NCBI GenBank assembly: GCA_026395105.1
Contig: JAPLZH010000044.1
Location: 1-12,248 of the forward strand
From: Candidatus Tayloriibacteriota bacterium
GTDB taxonomy: Bacteria > Patescibacteriota > Minisyncoccia > Phycocordibacterales > PALSA-1337
Reading direction: 5' to 3'
Length of the DNA: 12,248 nucleotides
In this document: in pieces, positions 1 to 6,990 of the stretch
Layout: each line of letters starts with the position of its first letter
Position numbering within the stretch: the stretch's first letter is position 1
The notes under the pieces: generated by a model
The model's input: the letters and a program-made list of their open reading frames with translations, nothing else
The model's database searches: none
What the model was told of the DNA's origin: nothing
Made by a program: the position numbers and the translations under genes

Positions 1-2
1 GT

Positions 3-131
3 ACCGTTACTCAAGAAGATTTAGATGAAATCCATTCCTTCTTGAATGACCGACCTAGGGAGTGTATTGAGTTTAGGACAGCAACAGAGTATTATTCATT
101 ATTAAGTTCGAGTGTCCTACTTGAGGGGTAG
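3..131 (+). CDS. IS30-family transposase, C-terminal fragment
   Basis: An open frame enters from the left edge and stops at TAG 129-131, inside the terminal inverted repeat, as is common in IS30 elements. The 42 visible residues include LNDRPRECIEF followed by RTATEYY. This matches the conserved C-terminal motif of IS30 transposases (LNxRPRKxLGxxTPxE), which closes the DDE catalytic domain. The DDE residues and the N-terminal DNA-binding domain lie outside the window. The family catalyses excision and insertion of the IS. The start codon is not visible, so nothing can be said about whether this copy is intact. Confidence 0.85.
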   Translation, partial: TVTQEDLDEIHSFLNDRPRECIEFRTATEYYSLLSSSVLLEG

Positions 132-135
132 CTAG
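107..135 (+). repeat. IS30 terminal inverted repeat (right end)
   Basis: Reads TTCGAGTGTCCTACTTGAGG and then GGTAGCTAG. It is the imperfect inverse of 12114-12142: both share AAGTAGGACA and CTAGCTACC, with five mismatches in 29 positions. It overlaps the transposase stop codon. Confidence 0.85.
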
Positions 136-172
136 AGGGAAGAACAATCATCACCATCATATACATATTATT

Positions 173-188
173 ACTATTTGTCAATAGT
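173..188. repeat. Short inverted repeat upstream of the toxin-antitoxin pair
   Basis: ACTATT and AATAGT are separated by TGTC. The site lies between the IS30 end and the antitoxin promoter. It could be a weak hairpin or a secondary operator; nothing else is visible in 136-209. Confidence 0.3.
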
Positions 189-209
189 GATATTTCTACT
201 AATAAGCTG

Positions 210-241
210 TATGATAATGTGATATTATATTATCATATAAT
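210..241 (+). promoter_or_regulatory. Toxin-antitoxin promoter with palindromic operator
   Basis: Nine-base arms TATGATAAT (210-218) and ATTATCATA (229-237) form a perfect inverted repeat with a 10-bp spacer. The half-site centres lie about two helical turns apart. A consensus -10 box TATAAT (236-241) overlaps the right arm, so a bound repressor would block RNA polymerase. Ribbon-helix-helix antitoxins normally bind such paired sites to repress their own operon; that this one does is inference. The -10 ends nine bases before the antitoxin ATG, so the leader would be only a few bases or absent. Confidence 0.65.
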
Positions 242-250
242 CAAAATATT

Positions 251-472
251 ATGACCACTATTTCAGTTCCATTATCCCCTTCTATGATCGAGTTCATAGA
301 AGAACAAATAAAACTCGGTAACGATGAAAATAAAGTTGGAGTAATTAGGCGAGCTCTTAAATTATTGGCGGAAGAAAAAGCTGTTCAGGATATCCTCAAA
401 TCTGAAAGAGAATTAAAAGAAGGAAAAATACTACGGGGTGATTTAAGAGAATTAATGAAAAAGATAAAGTAA
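251..472 (+). CDS. Ribbon-helix-helix antitoxin (ParD/CopG-like)
   Basis: A 73-aa protein. The N-terminus MTTISVPLSP followed by a helix and EVIRRAL-like sequence (GVIRRALKLL, about residues 29-38) is the beta-alpha-alpha plan of ParD/CopG antitoxins: a short strand for minor DNA contacts, then dimerising helices. The C-terminal half (about 39-73) is charged and helical, as in tails that wrap a toxin. The gene overlaps the toxin gene by one base (TAATG), which suggests translational coupling and fixed stoichiometry. A palindromic operator overlaps its -10 box. No Shine-Dalgarno is seen. Family assignment rests on length, fold pattern and partner; the exact subfamily is not resolved. Confidence 0.8.
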   Translation: MTTISVPLSPSMIEFIEEQIKLGNDENKVGVIRRALKLLAEEKAVQDILKSERELKEGKILRGDLRELMKKIK

Positions 473-735
473 TGATAGAGATTAATTTTACACCTTTTTT
501 CGTTAAAAAGTTCAAATCTTTTGAGAAAGATTTGAGAGAGGAAGCCTTAGAAAAAATAGAACTTTTTAGATTAAAGGATAATCACACCCAATTAAAAGTC
601 CATAAACTGAACGGTAACCTAAAAGGCAAACTCAGTTTTTCTATTAACTATAAATATAGAATTGTCTTCGAATACTTAGACAAGAACACCGTGATATTAC
701 ACTCAATGGGAGACCATGATGTCTATAAAAATTAA
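472..735 (+). CDS. RelE/ParE-superfamily toxin (YafQ-like)
   Basis: An 87-aa protein. The middle LKVHKLNGNLKGKLSFSIN, then YKYRIVFEY, and the ending MGDHDVYKN follow the RelE/YafQ pattern (x-VHKL-G, YRIVF, G-HD-VY). In this superfamily the conserved Arg and the C-terminal His/Asp/Tyr region form the active site for ribosome-dependent mRNA cleavage. ParE-type relatives poison gyrase instead, and the sequence alone does not settle which. The start ATG overlaps the antitoxin stop. The gene ends 29 bases before the oppositely oriented gene at 765-1871, with no visible terminator between them. The pair sits next to an IS30 end, consistent with a mobile accessory module. Confidence 0.83.
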   Translation: MIEINFTPFFVKKFKSFEKDLREEALEKIELFRLKDNHTQLKVHKLNGNLKGKLSFSINYKYRIVFEYLDKNTVILHSMGDHDVYKN

Positions 736-763
736 AATATGAAGCGAGTGCTATAGTGAATCT

Positions 764-780
764 ATTATTTAGTCGGATCC
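764..780. repeat. 17-bp exact repeat, copy 1 (gene 3' end)
   Basis: ATTATTTAGTCGGATCC occurs here and again at 1880-1896. In both places it carries the minus-strand codons Asp-Pro-Thr-Lys-stop, at the end of the 368-aa protein gene and of the serpin gene respectively. Confidence 0.75.
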
Positions 781-1871
781 GTAAATTTAAAGGTATTAGC
801 CACTTTTTCAAAAGTATCACCTGCTTCTGCGCTAACATGTTTGAGTTCATAAATATACCCATTTTTAATTGTGATATAACTACTCTCCACATAATCTCCG
901 AACTCCGACTCTACTTTGTAAGTATATTTAAACCAACTTATACCATTTATATTTATATAACCATGTGGCAAACCAGATGTATCTTTTATATTTAGACTAT
1001 CGACATATCGATCCAAACTAATATCACTATCAAGTTTCTTAACTAAAACGAAAAACCGTGGACCACCTTCATACGCTGGAGGTGTTGGTTGAATAATCCA
1101 CCCCAAACTACCCGGTATCTGCCCATTAAGGATTCCGGAGGCATAGTTATATGGATATTTTATCTCAAATCCTAAATCTTTATTTGCCAAAATACTCCAA
1201 TCGGTCACTTTATCCTTAGCTATTATCGACTCAAAAGTAGAAATAATCCTCTCCAATAAATTACTCTTCTCTGGAAGATCGATGTGATAAAAGTATTTCC
1301 CACCATCTATAATAATTTCCTTGTAAGAATTAAAATTATTAACAGTATCAACTTTTGTTACTGAAAGTGCATTATGACCATCAAGCATTATTCTATCAGT
1401 TACCATATACTTTTTATCTGCATAACCTTTCTCCCAATTATCTACGAAACTAGTATACTCACCTTTTGATGCTTCGTGGGCATCAATGGAAAAATGTTTG
1501 AATTTAGATAGCTGATCAGAGGCACAACTTTTAATTAACCCTATATCATTAGGATTTTCCAGTACAAAAACCCAGTAATCCTTTTCATTAGCAATCGTAG
1601 GTTTAGTCCTGAATGCATCAATTGGATTTGACCTACAAGCATATACCGCGTTATTCTCTGGAATTTTTAGACTAAAGCCAAAAGCATAATTATTATAAGT
1701 CTTCCAGCCTTTAACCTCGGAAGTTGTGAAATTTATATTCACAGTGGAAGATGTTACGATTTCTTTATACTGACCAATAAAATAAAATGTCAGAAATGGA
1801 ACGATTCCTAGAAATATAATTACCGTGAGAACTATAGAATACCAAGTTATTTTATTCCATTTAATTTTCAT
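765..1871 (-). CDS. Membrane-anchored protein with tandem extracytoplasmic domains, function unknown
   Basis: A 368-aa protein. Residues about 10-33 form one hydrophobic segment after a basic start (MKIKWNK), so it is probably a signal anchor with the rest outside the cell. Two similar units follow: one begins at about residue 56 (GWKTYNNYAFGFSLKIP), the other at about 224 (DWSILANKDLGFEIKYP). Each ends in a helix like ISTFES or ANTFKF. The pattern resembles PsbP-like or lipoprotein-type domains common in Patescibacteria, but I do not recognise a specific family. Cysteines at 79 and 116 are both in the first unit. The gene starts nine bases after the serpin stop, so the two are probably co-transcribed. 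Its last four codons and stop are identical to those of the serpin gene. Confidence 0.75.
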   Translation of the reverse strand: MKIKWNKITWYSIVLTVIIFLGIVPFLTFYFIGQYKEIVTSSTVNINFTTSEVKGWKTYNNYAFGFSLKIPENNAVYACRSNPIDAFRTKPTIANEKDYWVFVLENPNDIGLIKSCASDQLSKFKHFSIDAHEASKGEYTSFVDNWEKGYADKKYMVTDRIMLDGHNALSVTKVDTVNNFNSYKEIIIDGGKYFYHIDLPEKSNLLERIISTFESIIAKDKVTDWSILANKDLGFEIKYPYNYASGILNGQIPGSLGWIIQPTPPAYEGGPRFFVLVKKLDSDISLDRYVDSLNIKDTSGLPHGYININGISWFKYTYKVESEFGDYVESSYITIKNGYIYELKHVSAEAGDTFEKVANTFKFTDPTK

Positions 1872-1879
1872 ATAATTTA

Positions 1880-1896
1880 ATTATTTAGTCGGATCC
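1880..1896. repeat. 17-bp exact repeat, copy 2 (serpin 3' end)
   Basis: Second copy of ATTATTTAGTCGGATCC, covering the last serpin codons and stop. The Asp-Pro-Thr-Lys ending is normal for serpins (GKVVDPTK), so this copy is probably the original and 764-780 the derived one. Confidence 0.75.
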
Positions 1897-3257
1897 ACAA
1901 CCTTTCCCATAAACAAAATGTTTCCATTTTGTTTATCATTTATTAAGAATATAAAGGGATGGTCAGCTTTAAAAGTAATGATATCTTCTGGGAGCCTGAT
2001 GCCTGTCACACCGACTGAAATACCCGTAGCTCCAGCCGCCTCTGTTCCCTCTTCATTTACTTCCACAAATGTTTTATGAATTACATAACTAACACTTAAG
2101 TCTTTTCCTCCGTCTATACCAGATAAATCTGCGCTCGCAGAATCAAAAGCAGAAACTACACCCATATCTTTCAAATAATCATTTAGTCCGTATGATCTAC
2201 TAAAAGTAAATTTAGGGATTGAAACATTCACGGTTTTATAGGCCATTGCAGAGAACCACTTTTTCATATTATCTGAGGAAAGCTCACTTTCTAAAGCCGA
2301 CATCTTTCCTTCTTTTGGAAGTAAGACGAACATAGAAAGTGTATCGCCTTTATATGGTAATTCCAGAATCTGTGCATTATCTGTCTCAGAATAATTATAA
2401 TGACCCGCGTAATCATTCATCATCTGGACAGCAGTGCTATTTTTCGAATCAGCCAAAAATGAATCTTCTTTAGTATTTGTCTTTTTAAAAGGACTTAACC
2501 AGGTACCCTTAAAATATACAGTGTTTGTTATAACTAGCCGATTATTCCTGTTCAAAGTTCCTTTTGCAAATAAATCCTTAATTTTATTATTCGTCCCCTT
2601 AGCGACCCAGTCATTAATAATCTGCCTCGAGCCCTCAGTATCGCCCACGAAGTCTAGATTACTCGCTAATCCGCCATAGTATTTAGCGACATTCGAAATA
2701 TAGTCATTCAGAATCTTAAAATCTTTCTGTACCCAAAAAGCGTTTGCTGTATTTAATGCATATGGAGCCCCCTTTGCATTAATTTTATTCATAAGAGAAG
2801 CAAAGGAAGATCTCATGGCGACCGCATCACTGTCAAAATGAAAAGTATTCTTTATTTCTTCCGCAGTTTTACCTTTCGCACCCTCATAAAGAATAGAGAC
2901 GGCACTAGAAATACTCCAAGGAGATATAAAAATATTTCCCTTTTCTTTTTCACTTATCTTTCCATAAAGATTAAAGGCAAAGAGACTATTCCCAGCAATA
3001 GTTTTATTAATTCCGTCAGTCGTCGCGCCTTTAGCATCCAGAGTTCCACTAATAATCGGTGGGACTTTCTGTACAGGCTTTTGTTCTACCACTGGAGTCG
3101 TTGTGGCCTTATTTTCATCCGTCTTTTTTACATCCACTTTCTTTCCTAAATCTAAATCCGATTCCGGTGCCACAGCCCTCTTTTGGAATAAGGCAAAGAC
3201 AAAGACGATTACTGCCGCCACTAGTGCTAAATACAGAATTTTTTGATATGTTTTCAT
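1881..3257 (-). CDS. Membrane-anchored serpin (serine protease inhibitor family I4)
   Basis: A 458-aa protein. Residues 7-24 are hydrophobic after MKTYQK, then comes a Lys/Thr/Pro-rich linker to about residue 85, so the inhibitor is probably tethered outside the cell. The serpin core starts near 90 and shows the landmarks NIFISPWSISSAV (108-120), NAFWVQ, LVITNTVYFKGTW, LPYKGDTLSMFVLLP, VSIPKFTF and FKADHPFIFLI. The hinge EEGTEAAGAT (402-411) has the small residues needed for loop insertion, so it should be inhibitory rather than a passive relative. Counting from P14 Thr405 puts P1 at Thr418. The loop is about five residues longer than in ovalbumin, and Arg421 is an alternative P1, so protease specificity is open. 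It lies 33 bases after argS and is followed at once by the other anchored protein. Confidence 0.95.
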   Translation of the reverse strand: MKTYQKILYLALVAAVIVFVFALFQKRAVAPESDLDLGKKVDVKKTDENKATTTPVVEQKPVQKVPPIISGTLDAKGATTDGINKTIAGNSLFAFNLYGKISEKEKGNIFISPWSISSAVSILYEGAKGKTAEEIKNTFHFDSDAVAMRSSFASLMNKINAKGAPYALNTANAFWVQKDFKILNDYISNVAKYYGGLASNLDFVGDTEGSRQIINDWVAKGTNNKIKDLFAKGTLNRNNRLVITNTVYFKGTWLSPFKKTNTKEDSFLADSKNSTAVQMMNDYAGHYNYSETDNAQILELPYKGDTLSMFVLLPKEGKMSALESELSSDNMKKWFSAMAYKTVNVSIPKFTFSRSYGLNDYLKDMGVVSAFDSASADLSGIDGGKDLSVSYVIHKTFVEVNEEGTEAAGATGISVGVTGIRLPEDIITFKADHPFIFLINDKQNGNILFMGKVVDPTK

Positions 3258-3290
3258 AATTTTTAATTAGACAGTATTTTATATAGTTAA

Positions 3291-5012
3291 TTACATTTTC
3301 CCTGGCTGTGGAATTCCGAGAAGATTCAAACCGTTCTTTAGGACTATAGAAAAAGCCTCAGTTAAAAGGACTCTGTATGATGAGGCAGAGTCGTCTTTAT
3401 TAACAATCTGATTCTTTGCATAATACGAATTAAAAGCACCGGCGAGTTCCACTAAATAAGTAGAGATAAGATGTGGTTCTAATTCTTTTCCCGCCCTATC
3501 TACTACCTCGGGGAAACGATAAAGAATCTTTTCGAGTACTGAGACTTCTTTAATATTTTCTCCGTTTTCTCCTTTTATACCCTCCGCCTTTGCCTTCGCT
3601 AGAATAGATTTCGCACGAACGAAAGAATACTGAAGATATGGACCAGAATCCCCTTCGAATGAGATGGATTTCTCAAAATCATAAATAATATCACTGCCGG
3701 AAGACTGTTTTAGAATAGAATACTTTATAGCACCGACGGAAACCTGCTCAGAGATTTTCTTTTTCTCGCTGTCATTAAGTTCACGGTCGGCGATTTTCCC
3801 TCTAACCATTTCCTCCACATCGTTTAGGAGTGACTCTCCAGTAATAACATTCCCCTTTCTAGAGCCCATTTTTCCGGAGGCAAAGCGAAGCATGCCGTGA
3901 CTGACGTGTTTAGTAATTTCAGCGATTTTCGGATAAATAAGTGATATGGCCTTTAATAAAACCTTAAAATAATCACTCTGCTCATTTGCCGTGACTATCA
4001 CTGATAAATCTGGCTTTATCAAATCATATTTTTTCTTATTCAAACCGAGCTCTTTAGCCTCATAAGTCGGTAGGCCCTGTGAGTTTAGAAAGACACGAGT
4101 ATGCACACCGTGATTTTCACCCTTAAAAACTACGGCCCCATCACTCTTTTCGAAAACACCCTTTTCTAAAAATTCTTCGACGATTTTCACTCCACTTTCC
4201 GCGATTTCGCTTTCAAAAAAGTAATGGTCAAATTTCGTGCCGAGTTTCGCATAGATTTCTTCGAAGTGCTCTAAGCTGACTTTCCTTCCCCAGTCATAAA
4301 GCGCATTTAATTTCGCATCAGTCTTTTCAAAAATCTTTTTATTTAAATCGGTAATTTCTGTCTTTGCCTTTTCATCATCTTCGTATTTACCGGCGCCGAG
4401 TACATAGGCACGGCCGATAAATTCTACCTGTTCTGTAACACCCGCCCCATCCACAGGCTTTTCATTAATTAAATTTAAAATTCCCCACATCGCTTTCGCT
4501 ACATGAAGACCGACATCACCCTGGTAATTCGCCCTCTCCACCTTTGCCCCGCTATTTTCTATAATCCTAGAAATAGACTCACCAATAGCATTAGACATGA
4601 GGTGACCTATATGAAAAACCTTAAAAGGATTCGGATCCGTATATTCGACTAAAACCTTTTTGCCTTTAAAATTCTCATTCGAGCCGTATATTTTTCCGGA
4701 TTTTTCTGTCTTCATCACATCACTCACACTTTTTAAGAAAAAATCATTAGTCAAAAAGAAGTTTATAAACCCAGGACCGGCGATTTCTATCTTTTCTACC
4801 TCAGCTGGCCTATTTGCATTTAATTCAGTGAGAATTTTCTCCGCTAATTCGCGAGGATTAATCTTCGCTGATTTCCCGAGGACCATCGCTACATTCGTGG
4901 AAAAATCACCGTGAGATAAATCCCCTGGGTGTTCCACGCTAAAACTATGCTCAGGTAGCTTAAGCTTCACGACGGCACCCTTTACTAAGTTTTCGATTAT
5001 TTGTTTAATCAC
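3291..5012 (-). CDS. argS: Arginyl-tRNA synthetase
   Basis: A 573-aa class I synthetase that charges tRNA-Arg with arginine in the cytosol. The order of domains is normal: an N-terminal additional domain (about 1-110), the catalytic Rossmann fold with HIGH at 134-137 (PFKVFHIGHLMSN), a KMSKS-like loop GKMGSRKGN, and a C-terminal DALR anticodon-binding domain starting near SGPYLQYSFVRAKSIL. It ends GIPQPGKM, like other ArgS proteins, which often end in Met. The start is GTG at 5010-5012. A TGA in the same frame a few codons upstream and the lack of an in-frame ATG between them support this choice. A 19-bp hairpin lies just before the start. The gene follows glyA by 65 bases in the same direction. 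Confidence 0.97.
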   Translation of the reverse strand: MIKQIIENLVKGAVVKLKLPEHSFSVEHPGDLSHGDFSTNVAMVLGKSAKINPRELAEKILTELNANRPAEVEKIEIAGPGFINFFLTNDFFLKSVSDVMKTEKSGKIYGSNENFKGKKVLVEYTDPNPFKVFHIGHLMSNAIGESISRIIENSGAKVERANYQGDVGLHVAKAMWGILNLINEKPVDGAGVTEQVEFIGRAYVLGAGKYEDDEKAKTEITDLNKKIFEKTDAKLNALYDWGRKVSLEHFEEIYAKLGTKFDHYFFESEIAESGVKIVEEFLEKGVFEKSDGAVVFKGENHGVHTRVFLNSQGLPTYEAKELGLNKKKYDLIKPDLSVIVTANEQSDYFKVLLKAISLIYPKIAEITKHVSHGMLRFASGKMGSRKGNVITGESLLNDVEEMVRGKIADRELNDSEKKKISEQVSVGAIKYSILKQSSGSDIIYDFEKSISFEGDSGPYLQYSFVRAKSILAKAKAEGIKGENGENIKEVSVLEKILYRFPEVVDRAGKELEPHLISTYLVELAGAFNSYYAKNQIVNKDDSASSYRVLLTEAFSIVLKNGLNLLGIPQPGKM

Positions 5013-5014
5013 AT

Positions 5015-5033
5015 GGAAAATATATCATTTTCC
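5015..5033. repeat. Inverted repeat directly upstream of the argS start
   Basis: GGAAAAT and ATTTTCC form perfect seven-base arms around a five-base loop, two bases before the GTG start. It could be an operator or a translational hairpin. A TATATT on the minus strand within it ends six bases before GTG and could also act as a -10 box. Confidence 0.4.
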
Positions 5034-5077
5034 AGCCTTTTCGGCAAAAGTCAATACTGAAAAACTTACGAAAAAGC

Positions 5078-6298
5078 TTACCACTCCCCTCTTAAAACTT
5101 TGTCAATCTTTTCTGCGATTTTCTTAAAATCCTTTTCTTTTTTACCGCGAGTAGTCTCGGCGGCACTTCCTAGGCGAATTCCTGATGGATCGGCCGGCGG
5201 ACGAGCGTCGAAGGGTATTGCATTTTTATTCACTATAATTCCAGCCTTTTCTAAGCGGTCGCTCGCCTCTTTTCCAGTCACGGCTCCTCGGCCATTTTTA
5301 CCTTTCTCTCCATTCATCCAAGTATCCACGAGAACTAAATGCGAATCCGTACCTCCAGAAACCACTCTCCAGCCGAATTTTGTTAATTCATCTGCTAAAA
5401 CTTTCGCATTCTTTTTTACCTGCAAAGCGTACTTTTTAAAAGCAGATGTCTTTGCCTCCTTAAGGGCCACTGCGACTCCTGCCACCTGATTCATATGAGG
5501 ACCTCCCTGCATTCCTGGAAAAACGGCCTTATCTATTTTCTTATCTAGTTCCCGAGCATCCTTTTTTGCAAAGATAAGGGCGGAGCGCGGGCCACGAAGA
5601 GTTTTATGAACTGTTGTCGTCACTATGTCTGCATATTCAAACGGTGATGGATATTCCTTCCCTGCTACTAGTCCAGCAAAGTGAGACATATCTACCATGA
5701 GAATAGCACCGCTCGCATCAGCTACTTCGCGAAACTTTTTAAAGTCTATTGCTCTCGGATATGCAGTAAAACCAGCGACTATAATATTCGGCTTTTCGGC
5801 GACAGCCTTTGCCTTTAATTCATCAAAATTTATTATTTCTGTATTTTTATCTACGCCGTATGGCACCTGAACCCACATTTTTCCTGTGATGGACACTTTA
5901 TGACCGTGCGTGAGATGTCCTCCCTGATCTAGCGACATTCCCATTATTTTTCCGCCAGGCGGAACGAGGGCTAGATAAACCGCCACATTCGCGGGTGATC
6001 CAGATAACGGCTGAACATTCACATGCCATTTTCCTGCTTGGGCCCCCGCAGACCCTTCGGCTAAATCGAAAAGTTCGAGTGCACGCTTTCGGCAAAGTTC
6101 CTCTATCTTATCAATGTTTTCATTCCCTCCGTAATATCTCTTCCTTGGGTACCCTTCAGCATATTTATTTGTTAATTCCGAGCCGAGCGCTTCTAAAACA
6201 TCTTTAGAAACATAATTCTCTGAAGCGATCAAATTAATTACTTTTTTTTGTCGCTTCTTCTCCGCCTCTATTAGTTTTTTTATTTGAGTGTCTTTCAT
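5078..6298 (-). CDS. glyA: Serine hydroxymethyltransferase
   Basis: A 406-aa PLP enzyme that converts serine and THF to glycine and 5,10-methylene-THF, the one-carbon donor for thymidylate synthesis. The PLP lysine is Lys232 in TTTVHKTLRGPRSALIF. Other family motifs are YYGGNENID (55-63), VNVQPLSGSPAN (93-104), the DMSHFAGLVAG stretch (Asp203 and His206 for the cofactor) and FPGMQGGPHMNQVAG. Length is near the usual 410-430. There is a short insertion before the VNVQP motif (residues about 80-92) compared with E. coli GlyA. The ATG is preceded by AAGGG, one of the few purine runs near a start in this window, though very close to the codon. A TATAAA on the minus strand (6324-6329) may be a promoter, but no good -35 is seen. 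Downstream of tmk by 63 bases. Confidence 0.97.
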   Translation of the reverse strand: MKDTQIKKLIEAEKKRQKKVINLIASENYVSKDVLEALGSELTNKYAEGYPRKRYYGGNENIDKIEELCRKRALELFDLAEGSAGAQAGKWHVNVQPLSGSPANVAVYLALVPPGGKIMGMSLDQGGHLTHGHKVSITGKMWVQVPYGVDKNTEIINFDELKAKAVAEKPNIIVAGFTAYPRAIDFKKFREVADASGAILMVDMSHFAGLVAGKEYPSPFEYADIVTTTVHKTLRGPRSALIFAKKDARELDKKIDKAVFPGMQGGPHMNQVAGVAVALKEAKTSAFKKYALQVKKNAKVLADELTKFGWRVVSGGTDSHLVLVDTWMNGEKGKNGRGAVTGKEASDRLEKAGIIVNKNAIPFDARPPADPSGIRLGSAAETTRGKKEKDFKKIAEKIDKVLRGEW

Positions 6299-6361
6299 GC
6301 CCTTAATGCTATCACTAATGCGGTTTATAGGAATATTGACTTAGGCAAAAAAAGGTGCGGT

Positions 6362-6985
6362 TTATATTTGCTCATCAATAACCTTAAAGAAATCCTCTTT
6401 GACCTTTTCTAAAGACTGACTCGCATCCACTATCACACTCGGAACTTTTTTTGAGAAATCTAGTAAACTTTGGCGAATTTTCTTATGAAAATCCATTTTT
6501 CTTTCATCAAAATGATTTTTTACTTCCTTTCTGGAGGATACCCTTTCCATTCCGACCTTAGGATCTAAATCTAAAATAATATACAAATCCGGTTTACAAT
6601 CCTTTAAAAAACTTTCCCTAACTGACCAAAATAAATTCTCTAAATGCTGGGCATTCATCGCCTTAATCTGATAAGCGTATGTCGCAGAGTCAAAGCGGTC
6701 ACTTATAACATGTCTTCCGGAATTAAGAGCAGGAATAATGGATTTCTGTAAATTATCATGCCTAGCGGCCCACATAAGTCCGAACAATGTCTCAGCCGAA
6801 GCCTCCTTAGCCAGATTATGCCTGAGCGCTATATCTCTAATAGCCTCAGCATAGGCAGAACCACCCGGTTCTCTCGTAAAGGCAAACTTTTTATCGCCAT
6901 ACTTTTCTTTCATTAAGGCGATTAAAGTGCTCTTCCCAGACCCTTCCCCACCCTCTATGACTATGAATTTATTTTTCTTTTTCAT
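6362..6985 (-). CDS. tmk: Thymidylate kinase (dTMP kinase family)
   Basis: A 207-aa P-loop kinase, normal length for bacterial Tmk, which phosphorylates dTMP to dTDP. Walker A is GGEGSGKST (12-20). It is followed by the nucleotide motif FTREPGGSAYAEAIR (about 35-49), the DRFDSATYAYQ motif and LDLDPKVGMERVSSR before the lid. The lid itself is divergent. The start lies five bases after the stop of the deaminase gene, so the two are almost certainly one transcript. If the neighbouring ThyA-like enzyme makes a modified dCMP, this kinase could act on it as well; nothing in the sequence demands that. Confidence 0.92.
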   Translation of the reverse strand: MKKKNKFIVIEGGEGSGKSTLIALMKEKYGDKKFAFTREPGGSAYAEAIRDIALRHNLAKEASAETLFGLMWAARHDNLQKSIIPALNSGRHVISDRFDSATYAYQIKAMNAQHLENLFWSVRESFLKDCKPDLYIILDLDPKVGMERVSSRKEVKNHFDERKMDFHKKIRQSLLDFSKKVPSVIVDASQSLEKVKEDFFKVIDEQI

Positions 6986-6990
6986 TTTCT

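Larger units (their letters stand above)
1..135 (+). mobile_element. IS30-family element, right (3') end only
   Basis: The window opens inside an insertion sequence. It holds the last codons of an IS30-type transposase and the terminal inverted repeat at 107-135. The reverse complement of this repeat matches 24 of 29 positions of the repeat at 12114-12142, where a second IS30 copy begins. Both ends run out to a CTAG, so the exact boundary and target duplication cannot be fixed here. Confidence 0.85.

Noticed and set aside
756..995. Plus-strand frame over the 3' end of the 368-aa protein gene
   Set aside because: Antisense to a longer open frame with two recognisable internal units; it has no promoter or motif.
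2434..3259. Plus-strand open frames inside the serpin gene
   Set aside because: They are antisense shadows of a gene with clear serpin motifs and have no family features or start signals.
3279..3291. 13-mer TTTTATATAGTTA found three times (about 3279, 10874 and 11004)
   Set aside because: One copy is inside secE coding sequence and one is the spacer of the secE promoter. In AT-rich sequence the triple occurrence has no consistent placement, so I do not treat it as a regulatory motif.
5100..6207. Open frames on both strands inside glyA
   Set aside because: They are out-of-frame shadows of a highly conserved enzyme gene; low-complexity and basic translations only.
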